From contig NZ_CP045245.1 in assembly GCF_009720485.1 (NCBI RefSeq), positions 1 to 64,000 of the forward strand: a DNA stretch of 64,000 nucleotides, written 5' to 3'. This stretch comes from Cellulomonas sp. JZ18 (lineage in GTDB: Bacteria; Actinomycetota; Actinomycetes; Actinomycetales; Cellulomonadaceae). Below are positions 47,680 to 54,107 of the stretch, in pieces. Made by a program: the position numbers and the translations under genes. Under the pieces are notes generated by a model. That model was not told where the DNA came from and made no database searches. It saw nothing but the letters and a program-made list of their open reading frames with translations. The first letter of the stretch is position 1. Each line of letters begins with the position of its first letter.

Positions 47680-47757
47680 CGGACGGGCGGTGAGGGGCCG
47701 CCCGTCCGGCCCGGGCACGACCGTGCGGCCCGCCGGAGCCGGGGCGGGCCGCACGGT
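47680..47757 (+). terminator. Two consecutive terminator hairpins after GH64
   Basis: CGGACGGGCGG/CCGCCCGTCCG (47680-47708) is followed by a perfect 15-bp stem ACCGTGCGGCCCGCC/GGCGGGCCGCACGGT (47720-47757). They also face the convergent LAATG gene. Confidence 0.8.
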
Positions 47758-47852
47758 GCCGCCGGCCGTGGAGGGGAAGTGGCCGGCGTGAGGTGCCCGG
47801 GACCGGGCGGGGGACCGCGTCTCGACCCCCGCCCGGTCCGGACGTCGTCGCG

Positions 47853-48926
47853 TCAGACCTCGGTCGTGCGACCGCGGCGGCGCAGGATCATCAGGACGGC
47901 ACCCGCGGCCACGGCCGCGACGGCGGCGAAGAGGCCGACGAGGACCGACGTGCCGGTGGCCGCGAGCACCTGGCCGCGGCTGCCGCCCGACGCGTCGTCG
48001 TCCGTGGCGGCGAGGACCTCGGCGCGCTCGGTCACCGACGGCGTGGGCGCCGGCGTGGTCGGTGCGGCGACGGGGGTCGGCGTCGCGGTCGGCGTCGGCG
48101 TGGCGGTCGGGCTGGGCTCGTCGTCCACGTCCCCCGTGGGCGTCGGGGTGGGCGCCGGCGGCGTCGGCGTCGGGGTCGGCTCGTCGTCCACGTCCTGGGT
48201 CGGCGTGGGCGTCGGGACGACCGGCGGGGTCGGGACCACGGGCGGCGTCGGCGTCGGCGGCGCGCACAGGGTGGCGACGTCGATCAGCTCGGCCACGTCG
48301 TAGTGGCCGTAGAACGCGAGCGTGTGCGGCGTGTTGAACCCGCCGTCGGGGGGCGTGATGACGGTCGGCACGAGCGAGGGCACGTCGAGCCCGCGGCCGG
48401 CGACGAAGTCGCCCACGAGGTCGACCTGCAGGCCGAACGCGGCGGGGTCGGCGCAGACGGCCGCGGTGTCGGCGGCGTCGAGCTGGAGCGGGATGACGTC
48501 GTACTCGCGGGGGAGCTGCTGCGACGCGCCGTGGCGCTGCCGGTCGTCCGCCGTGGGCCACGCCCACGTCGGGTGCAGCGCCACGCGGTGCTGCTGCTTG
48601 CTGTTCGACCAGTTCGCCGACTTGCGGCGGTCCTTCTTCTCGTAGAGGAAGTAGCCGGTCGCCTTGGCGCACGTGTAGGCGTTCGGCGCGATGACGTCGT
48701 TCGCGCGGTAGCCGCCGCACAGCTCGGGCCGCGGCGTGCCGGGCTTGCCGGGCTTGCCCTGGTCGCCCTTGCCGGGCTTGCCGTGGTCGCCCTTGCCGGG
48801 CCAGCCGTGCCAGGTGCTGGCGCCCCAGCGGTGGTCGCCGTCGCCGGTGGCCGTGGCGGCCGTGGCGGGGGCGAGCAGCAGGGCGCTCGCGGTGAGCAGG
48901 ACGAGGGGGAGGTGACGACGCTTCAC
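47853..48926 (-). CDS. Cell-wall-anchored surface protein with LAATG sorting signal
   Basis: A 357-residue secreted protein: signal peptide MKRRHLPLVLLTASALLLAP, a Gly/Lys/Pro stretch (GKGDHGKPGKGDQGKPGKPG), then a globular domain with paired Cys (ELCGGYRANDVIAPNAYTC, AVCADPAAFGLQVDLVGDF, HYDVAELIDVATLC). A PTPT-rich wall spacer with two DVDDEP/S repeats follows, and the sorting signal is VLAATG, a hydrophobic helix and RRRGR. LAATG fits the class E sortase consensus LAXTG, and such a sortase is encoded at 25486. The domain is not one I recognise. A decoy VLAAT stands 16 residues before the real signal. Confidence 0.88.
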   Translation of the reverse strand: MKRRHLPLVLLTASALLLAPATAATATGDGDHRWGASTWHGWPGKGDHGKPGKGDQGKPGKPGTPRPELCGGYRANDVIAPNAYTCAKATGYFLYEKKDRRKSANWSNSKQQHRVALHPTWAWPTADDRQRHGASQQLPREYDVIPLQLDAADTAAVCADPAAFGLQVDLVGDFVAGRGLDVPSLVPTVITPPDGGFNTPHTLAFYGHYDVAELIDVATLCAPPTPTPPVVPTPPVVPTPTPTQDVDDEPTPTPTPPAPTPTPTGDVDDEPSPTATPTPTATPTPVAAPTTPAPTPSVTERAEVLAATDDDASGGSRGQVLAATGTSVLVGLFAAVAAVAAGAVLMILRRRGRTTEV

Positions 48927-49169
48927 GAGGGGGTGACTCCAGTGACCGTGGGACGGGGGACGGAGGCCGAGGTCGCACGGTCACGCCGCCGGCCGGTCCG
49001 GACAATACGGCGGAATCGGACATGCGTGCTGAACGCGTGCACAACTCACCCGAAAGGGGCATCCCGGGTGCGCCCGACAGGGTGCGGCGGCGTCCGTCCG
49101 GGGAGCCCGCTCGCGAGGACGTCCCGGCGTCACGTCCGTACGCTGGCACCCCGCCGACCAGGAGCCGCC

Positions 49170-49805
49170 GTGATCCTCGTGACCCCTGCCGCGCCCGCCC
49201 ACGCCGACGAGGTGGCCCACGTGCTCGCGGAGGCGTTCGAGGACGACCCCGTCCTCGCGGGCGTCGTCGGCGGGCCCGCCGGCCCCGCCCGGCGGACGCG
49301 GCTGCTGCACCTGTTCGGCGCGCTCGTGCGCTCCGGGCCCCTGCGGGCGGGGACGGTGGACGTCGCCCGGCGCGAGGGGGACGACCGCGTGCTCGGCGCC
49401 GCCGTCTGGCAGGCACCGGGGGCGGCGCCCGGGCTGGTCGGCCACCTGGGGCAGCTGCCGCGCCTGCTGCGCGTCGATGGGCCGGCGGGGCTGCTGCGCG
49501 CGGCCTCCGTCCAGCGGGTGCTCGACGCGCACCGGCCGCGCCGCCCGCACTGGTACCTGCAGGAGATCGGCGTGCGGGCGTCGGCCCGCGGCCTGGGCGT
49601 CGGGGGTGCGCTCGTCGCGGCCCGCCTCGCCGCCGTCGACGGGCAGGACGCGCCCGCCTTCCTCGAGTCCTCGACGCCGCGCAACCGTCGCCTGTACCGG
49701 CGGCACGGGTTCGTCGAGACCGCGCCGGTACGGGGACTGCCCGGCGCGGCGCCCACCGGGATGTGGCGGGCACCGCGGAGCGAGCGCGCGACGCCCCCCG
49801 GATGA
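49170..49805 (+). CDS. GNAT-family N-acetyltransferase
   Basis: A 211-residue acetyltransferase from GTG 49170 with AGGAG upstream. N-terminal VTPAAPAHADEVAHVLAEAF, then the CoA-binding core WYLQEIGVRASARGLGVGGA and the closing ESSTPRNRRLYRRHGFVET. Typical of small-molecule GNATs; substrate unknown. Confidence 0.86.
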   Translation: MILVTPAAPAHADEVAHVLAEAFEDDPVLAGVVGGPAGPARRTRLLHLFGALVRSGPLRAGTVDVARREGDDRVLGAAVWQAPGAAPGLVGHLGQLPRLLRVDGPAGLLRAASVQRVLDAHRPRRPHWYLQEIGVRASARGLGVGGALVAARLAAVDGQDAPAFLESSTPRNRRLYRRHGFVETAPVRGLPGAAPTGMWRAPRSERATPPG

Positions 49806-49832
49806 GCCGGTGCACGCCCACGGCGAAATCCG

Positions 49833-49861
49833 TTGGCGACGTCGATGACGAGGCGTACGGT
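49833..49861 (+). promoter_or_regulatory. Strong promoter of the structured RNA/micro-ORF
   Basis: TTGGCG (49833-49838) and TACGGT (49856-49861) are spaced by exactly 17 bases, among the best sigma-70-type matches in the window. Transcription would start near 49868, only a few bases before AAGGAGG. Confidence 0.65.
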
Positions 49862-49867
49862 CGTGGG

Positions 49868-50090
49868 CACACGGGAAGGAGGTGGTCCGAGACATGAAGT
49901 CTTCTTGGACGCGTGAGGTGACTGCCCGCTAGTCGCCCGAGGCATCGGACGGACTCCGAGGTCCGCCCGCACCCGAGCCGGTGATCCGGCCGGGCGGCGA
50001 GCGAATCCCCGGCAGTCACCGCAGCCCGTGGGTGCCGCGACATCGTCCATCGCGGCGGGGTCCTCGTCGAGAGGGCCCGCCCCACGGGCT
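49868..50090 (+). ncRNA. Candidate structured leader or small RNA upstream of map
   Basis: The 343-base gap between the acetyltransferase and map holds nested perfect complementarities: GTCC/GGAC plus AGAC/GTCT with loop ATGAA (49885-49910); GGTGACTGCC (49917-49926) with GGCAGTCACC (50011-50020); CGGAC/GTCCG (49946-49965); GCCGG/CCGGC (49977-49990); AGCCCGTGGG (50023-50032) with CCCACGGGCT (50081-50090); and GCCGCGA/TCGCGGC (50034-50056). A strong promoter precedes it. I do not recognise a known RNA family. It could be a cis-acting leader of map or a stand-alone RNA. Confidence 0.5.
49894..49932 (+). CDS. 12-residue micro-ORF with strong ribosome site
   Basis: ATG AAG TCT TCT TGG ... encodes MKSSWTREVTAR and a TAG stop. 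AAGGAGG (49876-49882) precedes it with 11 bases of spacing. The codons include TCT, CGT and ACT, rare in this GC-rich genome. The start codon sits in the loop of a hairpin, and the last codons form one arm of a long-range stem. It may be a leader peptide; coding status is unproven. Confidence 0.45.
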   Translation: MKSSWTREVTAR

Positions 50091-50148
50091 GTTCCCTGCC
50101 CGCGCACGGTGACACGCCGCGGCGCGCGGTGGATGAGAGGGTGGGACC

Positions 50149-50913
50149 GTGCCCCTGAAGACGCCCGCCCAGATCGAGGAGATGCGGCCCGCGGGCCGCT
50201 TCGTCGCCCACGTCCTGACGTCGCTGCGCGAGCACGCCCGCGTGGGCATGACGACGAAGGACCTGGACGCGCACGCCCACCGCCTCATCGACGAGGCCGG
50301 GGCCCGCTCCGTCTACCTGGGGTACCACCCGAGCTTCGGCGCCATGCCGTACCCCGGTGTGCTCTGCACGTCCGTGAACGACCACGCGCTGCACGGCCTG
50401 CCGTCGGAGCGCGTGCTCGAGGACGGTGACGTCCTCAGCATCGACTTCGCCGCCGAGCTGCAGGGCTGGGTGTGCGACTCCGCGCTGACGTTCCAGCTCG
50501 GCACGCAGACCCCCGAGGCGCAGCGGCTGATCGCGGCGACGGAGCAGGCGCTCGACGCCGGCATCGCCGCCGCGCGCGTGGGCGGGCGCATGGGGGACGT
50601 GTCCGCGGCGATCGGCCGGATCGGCCGGGACGCGGGGTACGGGATCAACGCGGACTTCGGCGGCCACGGCGTCGGCCGCACGATGCACGAGGACCCGCAC
50701 GTGCCGAACCTCGGCCGCCGCGGCACCGGTGACCGCCTCAAGGCAGGCCTCGTCGTCGCCATCGAGCCGTGGTTCATGGCGGGCGGCGACGGCTACGTCG
50801 TCGACGACGACGGCTGGACGATCCGGACGGCCGACGGCGCGCTGGCCGCGCACGCCGAGCACACGGTCGCGCTGACCCCGGAGGGCCCGCTCGTCCTGAC
50901 TGCCCGCGACTGA
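50149..50913 (+). CDS. map: Type I methionine aminopeptidase
   Basis: Removes N-terminal methionine from nascent proteins. It is 254 residues from GTG 50149. All five metal ligands and the catalytic His are present: His in YLGYHPSFG, Asp in LSIDFAAELQGWVCDSALTF (two), His in GGHGVGRTMHEDPHV, Glu in VAIEPWFM and Glu in AEHTVALT. There is no N-terminal SH3-binding zinc domain. It lies 58 bases past the structured RNA region and may be controlled by it. Confidence 0.95.
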   Translation: MPLKTPAQIEEMRPAGRFVAHVLTSLREHARVGMTTKDLDAHAHRLIDEAGARSVYLGYHPSFGAMPYPGVLCTSVNDHALHGLPSERVLEDGDVLSIDFAAELQGWVCDSALTFQLGTQTPEAQRLIAATEQALDAGIAAARVGGRMGDVSAAIGRIGRDAGYGINADFGGHGVGRTMHEDPHVPNLGRRGTGDRLKAGLVVAIEPWFMAGGDGYVVDDDGWTIRTADGALAAHAEHTVALTPEGPLVLTARD

Positions 50914-51003
50914 CGGCCCGCGACCGACGTCCGACCCGGGGCGGACGGGCGGTCCGGCCGTCGGCGGACGCGGCCGCGGCGCCGGGCCCGGCACGCTGAC
51001 CCG

Positions 51004-51879
51004 GTGACGGACCAGCACCCGGCCACCCCGCACCCGCCCACCCCGCACCCGCCCACCCCGCAGCCGCCCACCCTGCACCCGGCGGCCGTGCGCCGTGTCG
51101 CCGCCGTGGCGTTCGTGCTGTACCTGCTCGTGCTCACGGCGGCGGCGTTCCTGCCGCTGCCGTGGCAGACCCTCGCGCGCGGTGAGGGGGTGGCGTACGA
51201 CCTCGCGCTGCGCCGACCCGACCTGCTCGGCGGCTGGGAGGCGCAGCGCAACGTCCTCATGACCGTGCCGTTCGGCGTGCTGCTGCCGCTCGTCGTCCGC
51301 TGGCGCTACGAGGTGCTCGTGCTCGCGTGCGTCGCCGTGACCCTCGTCATCGAGTCCGTGCAGCTGCTCGTCTCGCTCGCCGTGGGCTGGCCGTGGCGGT
51401 CGTTCGACGTGAACGACCTGCTGCTCAACACCGTCGGCGGCCTGCTGGGGCTCGCCGCGACCGGGGCGGTGCTGGCGGTCCTGCGACGTCCGGCGCTGCC
51501 ACCGGTCCGCCGTCTGGTGCCCGGCGCGCTCGCGGTCGCCCTGGTGGGGTGGGCCGTCGTGGCCACGGCGGCGGCGCCGGCCGCCCCGGTGCTCGCCGAC
51601 GCCTGCGCGCAGCGGCCCGCGGGGGCGGTCACCCCGCTCAGCGACGGCGAGGCGTACGCGGGCGACGACGGCTCGGTGTGCCTCGTCCTCGGCGGCGGCA
51701 CGGCCGCCGTCCCGCCCGACTCCCCGGCCGGCGCGGCCGTCCGGGTGCAGGACGAGGACGGGACGTGGGAGGTCGGCACGGCGCGGCCCGGCGAGGAGGC
51801 CGTCGACGGGCGCGGGGCCCCGGTGGAGCTGCTGGAGGTCGAGGGCTCGCCGCTGCGCGTGTGGGAGTCGCGCTGGTAG
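51004..51879 (+). CDS. VanZ-family membrane protein
   Basis: A 291-residue protein. The N terminus has a short-repeat stretch (HPPTPHPPTPQPPTLHP) encoded by near-identical 14-bp units. A VanZ-like domain follows with helices VAAVAFVLYLLVLTAAAFLPL, NVLMTVPFGVLLPLVV, VLACVAVTLVIESVQLLV and DVNDLLLNTVGGLLG, the last being the family signature. After one more helix the C-terminal ~110 residues are extracellular with two Cys. VanZ confers low teicoplanin resistance in enterococci; this homologue's role is unknown. Confidence 0.85.
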   Translation: MTDQHPATPHPPTPHPPTPQPPTLHPAAVRRVAAVAFVLYLLVLTAAAFLPLPWQTLARGEGVAYDLALRRPDLLGGWEAQRNVLMTVPFGVLLPLVVRWRYEVLVLACVAVTLVIESVQLLVSLAVGWPWRSFDVNDLLLNTVGGLLGLAATGAVLAVLRRPALPPVRRLVPGALAVALVGWAVVATAAAPAAPVLADACAQRPAGAVTPLSDGEAYAGDDGSVCLVLGGGTAAVPPDSPAGAAVRVQDEDGTWEVGTARPGEEAVDGRGAPVELLEVEGSPLRVWESRW

Positions 51880-51916
51880 ACGCGGGTGGGCGTCTGCCCG
51901 CCGGGCGGGGCGACCG

Positions 51917-52336
51917 CTACGCCGTGCGGACCGGCACGCCCAGCGACTCCAGCAGCGTGACCACGCGGCCGCGGATCTCGTCGCGGATCGGCCGCACCGC
52001 CTCGATGCCCTGGCCCGCGGGGTCGTCGAGCTGCCAGTCCTCGTAGCGGACCCCGGGGTAGAAGGGGCAGGCGTCGCCGCAGCCCATGGTGACCACCACG
52101 TCGGAGGCCTGGACGGCCTCGGGGGTGAGCACCTTCGGCTGCTCGCCCGTGAGGTCCACGCCGACCTCGCGCATGGCCTCGACCGCCACCGGGTTGATGC
52201 GCTCGGCGGGCATCGACCCGGCGGAGCGCACCTCGACGGCGCCGCCGGACAGGGCGCGCACGAAGCCCGCGGCCATCTGGGAGCGGCCCGCGTTGTGCAC
52301 GCAGACGAAGAGCACGGACGGGGTCGGGGCGGTCAT
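51917..52336 (-). CDS. arsC: Arsenate reductase, low-molecular-weight phosphatase type
   Basis: Reduces arsenate to arsenite. It is 139 residues from ATG 52336 with GGAGGAG upstream. The P-loop VCVHNAGRSQ holds the nucleophilic Cys; the resolving pair is in TMGCGDACPFYPG; and EDWQLDDPAGQ is the general-acid region. The pattern is the thioredoxin-coupled (pI258-like) type. ATGA overlap with the arsR stop shows that the two are one operon. Confidence 0.94.
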   Translation of the reverse strand: MTAPTPSVLFVCVHNAGRSQMAAGFVRALSGGAVEVRSAGSMPAERINPVAVEAMREVGVDLTGEQPKVLTPEAVQASDVVVTMGCGDACPFYPGVRYEDWQLDDPAGQGIEAVRPIRDEIRGRVVTLLESLGVPVRTA

Positions 52337-52728
52337 CGTGCTCCTCCGGCGGGGGTGGGGGTGGCAGTGGCGGGGGCGAGGGTCGCCGCGAGGGCGCCGG
52401 CGACGAGGTCGTGGGCCCGGCCGGCGACGCGGAAGTAGGCCCACCGGCCGCGCTGCTCGCGCGTGACGAGGCCGGCCTCGGCGAGCGTCGCCATGTGGTG
52501 GGAGACCGTGGGCTGGGAGAGGCCCACCGGACCGGTGAGGTCGCAGATGCACGCCTCGCCGTCCTCCTGGGCCGCGATCAGCGAGAGCAGCCGGACCCGC
52601 GCCGGGTCGGCGAGGGCCTTGAACGTGCGGGCCACGTCACGGGCGGCGTCGGCGTCGAGGCCGGCGTCGGGGGTGCCGCAGCAGCCGCCGGCGGAGGTGT
52701 CGGCCGCGAGGGGCAGGAGGTCGGGCAC
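52333..52728 (-). CDS. arsR: ArsR-family metalloregulator
   Basis: A 131-residue winged-helix repressor of the arsenic genes. The helix-turn-helix is PVGLSQPTVSHHMATLAEAG, preceded by EACICDL, the usual As(III)-binding Cys-x-Cys. A further N-terminal Cys pair (GGCCGTPDAG) could be an extra ligand. GTG 52728 is chosen; an in-frame ATG at 52788 would lie inside the operator. It is divergent from arsM and read with arsC. Confidence 0.92.
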   Translation of the reverse strand: MPDLLPLAADTSAGGCCGTPDAGLDADAARDVARTFKALADPARVRLLSLIAAQEDGEACICDLTGPVGLSQPTVSHHMATLAEAGLVTREQRGRWAYFRVAGRAHDLVAGALAATLAPATATPTPAGGAR

Positions 52729-52778
52729 CGGCCCATCGTGGCACACGTATTGACAGATGTCGATGTGTCGGTCCAGGG

Positions 52779-52792
52779 TTCGATGCATCGAA
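52779..52792. promoter_or_regulatory. ArsR operator palindrome between arsR and arsM
   Basis: TTCGATGCATCGAA is a perfect 14-base palindrome in the divergent gap, flanked by ATCGACAT and TTCATCGAT partial copies. It lies 51 bases upstream of the arsR start and 25 bases upstream of arsM, so one repressor could control both. Confidence 0.75.
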
Positions 52793-52816
52793 GTTCATCG
52801 ATACGTGGAGGACGAC

Positions 52817-53626
52817 ATGAACACGAGCGCGACCACGCACGAGGTCCGCGAGACGGTCCGCCAGCGGTACGCCGCCGTCGCGACCGAGGCGGCGGCGGGC
52901 GCCCACCCGTCCGACGGCACGGCGACCGACGGCGGGTGCTGCGGCGGCACGGGAGGCTGCGGCGGAACGGGGTGCTGCGGTGGCGCCGCAGCACCGACGT
53001 TCGGCGCCGGGCTCTACGACGCGAGCGACCTCGTGGGCCTGCCGCGGGCGGCCGTCGGCGCGAGCCTCGGCTGCGGCGACCCCACCGCGGTCGCCGACCT
53101 GCGGCCGGGCGAGCGCGTCCTCGACCTCGGCTCGGGCGCCGGCATCGACGTGCTGCTCTCGGCCCGGCGCGTGGGGGCCGAGGGCTTCGTCCACGGGGTC
53201 GACATGACCGAGGAGATGCTGGCCCTCGCCCGTGCCAACGCGGCCGAGGCGGGTGCGACCAACGTCGCCTTCCACCTCGGCACCATCGAGGACCTGCCGC
53301 TGCCCGACGCGTGCGTCGACGTCGTCGTCTCCAACTGCGTCGTCAACCTCTCGCCGGACAAGGACGCCGTGCTCGCCGAGGCACACCGCGTGCTGGTGCC
53401 GGGCGGGCGGCTCGGCATCTCGGACGTCGTCGCGGAGGACCGGCTGACCCCGGCCGACCGGGCCGCCCGCGGCGACCACGTCGGGTGCGTCGCGGGGGCG
53501 CTGTCGTTCGCGGAGTACACCGCGGCGCTCACCGCGGCCGGCTTCGTCGATGTGCGCGTCGAGCCCACGCACGCGGTGGCCGACGGCATGCACGCGGCCG
53601 TCGTGCGGGCGGTCAAGCCTCGCTGA
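52817..53626 (+). CDS. arsM: Arsenite S-adenosylmethionine methyltransferase
   Basis: Methylates trivalent arsenic, giving volatile or less toxic forms. It is 269 residues from ATG 52817 after GTGGAGG. The N terminus carries a Cys/Gly cluster (GGCCGGTGGCGGTGCCGGAA). SAM motif I is VLDLGSGAGIDVLL, with VHGVDMTEEMLALARANA, the conserved NCVVNLSPDKDAVLAEAHRV and GDHVGCVAGAL, supplying the later catalytic Cys residues. It is divergent from arsR-arsC, completing a compact detoxification locus. Confidence 0.94.
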   Translation: MNTSATTHEVRETVRQRYAAVATEAAAGAHPSDGTATDGGCCGGTGGCGGTGCCGGAAAPTFGAGLYDASDLVGLPRAAVGASLGCGDPTAVADLRPGERVLDLGSGAGIDVLLSARRVGAEGFVHGVDMTEEMLALARANAAEAGATNVAFHLGTIEDLPLPDACVDVVVSNCVVNLSPDKDAVLAEAHRVLVPGGRLGISDVVAEDRLTPADRAARGDHVGCVAGALSFAEYTAALTAAGFVDVRVEPTHAVADGMHAAVVRAVKPR

Positions 53627-53630
53627 CGAC

Positions 53631-54107
53631 TCAGCAGGTCGCGTGCACCGCCCCGGGGGCGTCGCGGGGGAGCACGGCGCGGTCACGCAGGACGACCGAC
53701 AGCCCGGGCAGCGCCCGCTGCCGGTCGTCCTGCGCCGCGCACACCCGTGCGAACGCGTCGCGGTCCTACTCGACGTCCAGGACGACCGGGTAGGCCTCGG
53801 CGTACGTGGCGCACGCGTCGAACGCCGCGCAGTCCTCGGCCACCACGAGGTCGGCGCCGGCGGCCCACACCCGGTCCGTCACCTCCGCCGCGTTCTTCTG
53901 TGCGTACGCGAGGCCGCGGGCGTGCGCGTGCGCCACGAGCAGCGCCGTGAACGCGACCGCGTCGTCCGCGTCGAGCAGACCGTGCGAGCGGGTCCACGAG
54001 TCGAGGTTGTCGACCTCGACCGCGTCCAAGCCCTCGGCGGCGCAGCCGCTGACGACCAGCAGGGCGCCCAGGGCGGCGGCGACGCGGCGCGCCGGGACGC
54101 GCGTCAC
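53631..54107 (-). pseudogene. Decayed GH114-like (TM1410/DUF297) lipoprotein gene
   Basis: GTG 54107 starts a lipoprotein signal (AALGALLVVSGC) that runs straight into EGLDAVEVDNLDSWTRSHGL, AHARGLAYAQKNAAEV, and AGADLVVAEDCAAFDAC, which match the C-terminal half of endo-alpha-1,4-polygalactosaminidase-like proteins. The N-terminal half of the barrel is missing. At 53766-53768 a TAG stands where VEYD is expected; the same frame then continues DRDAFARVCAAQDDRQ to TGA at 53631. An internal deletion plus a nonsense change suggests a pseudogene; a miscalled base could explain the stop alone. Its start overlaps the dinB stop. Confidence 0.65.

Noticed and set aside
48060..48260. Repeat array in the LAATG gene
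   Set aside because: It encodes the PTPT wall spacer; no spacers of unique sequence.
50023..50060. T-box riboswitch (GGGTGCCGCGA resembles the T-box sequence)
   Set aside because: Three bases short of the consensus, no recognisable stem I or specifier loop, and the downstream gene is map, not a tRNA synthetase or amino-acid gene.
52729..52788. ATG 52788 as arsR start
   Set aside because: It falls inside the operator palindrome; family proteins start nearer GTG 52728. Not fully excluded.
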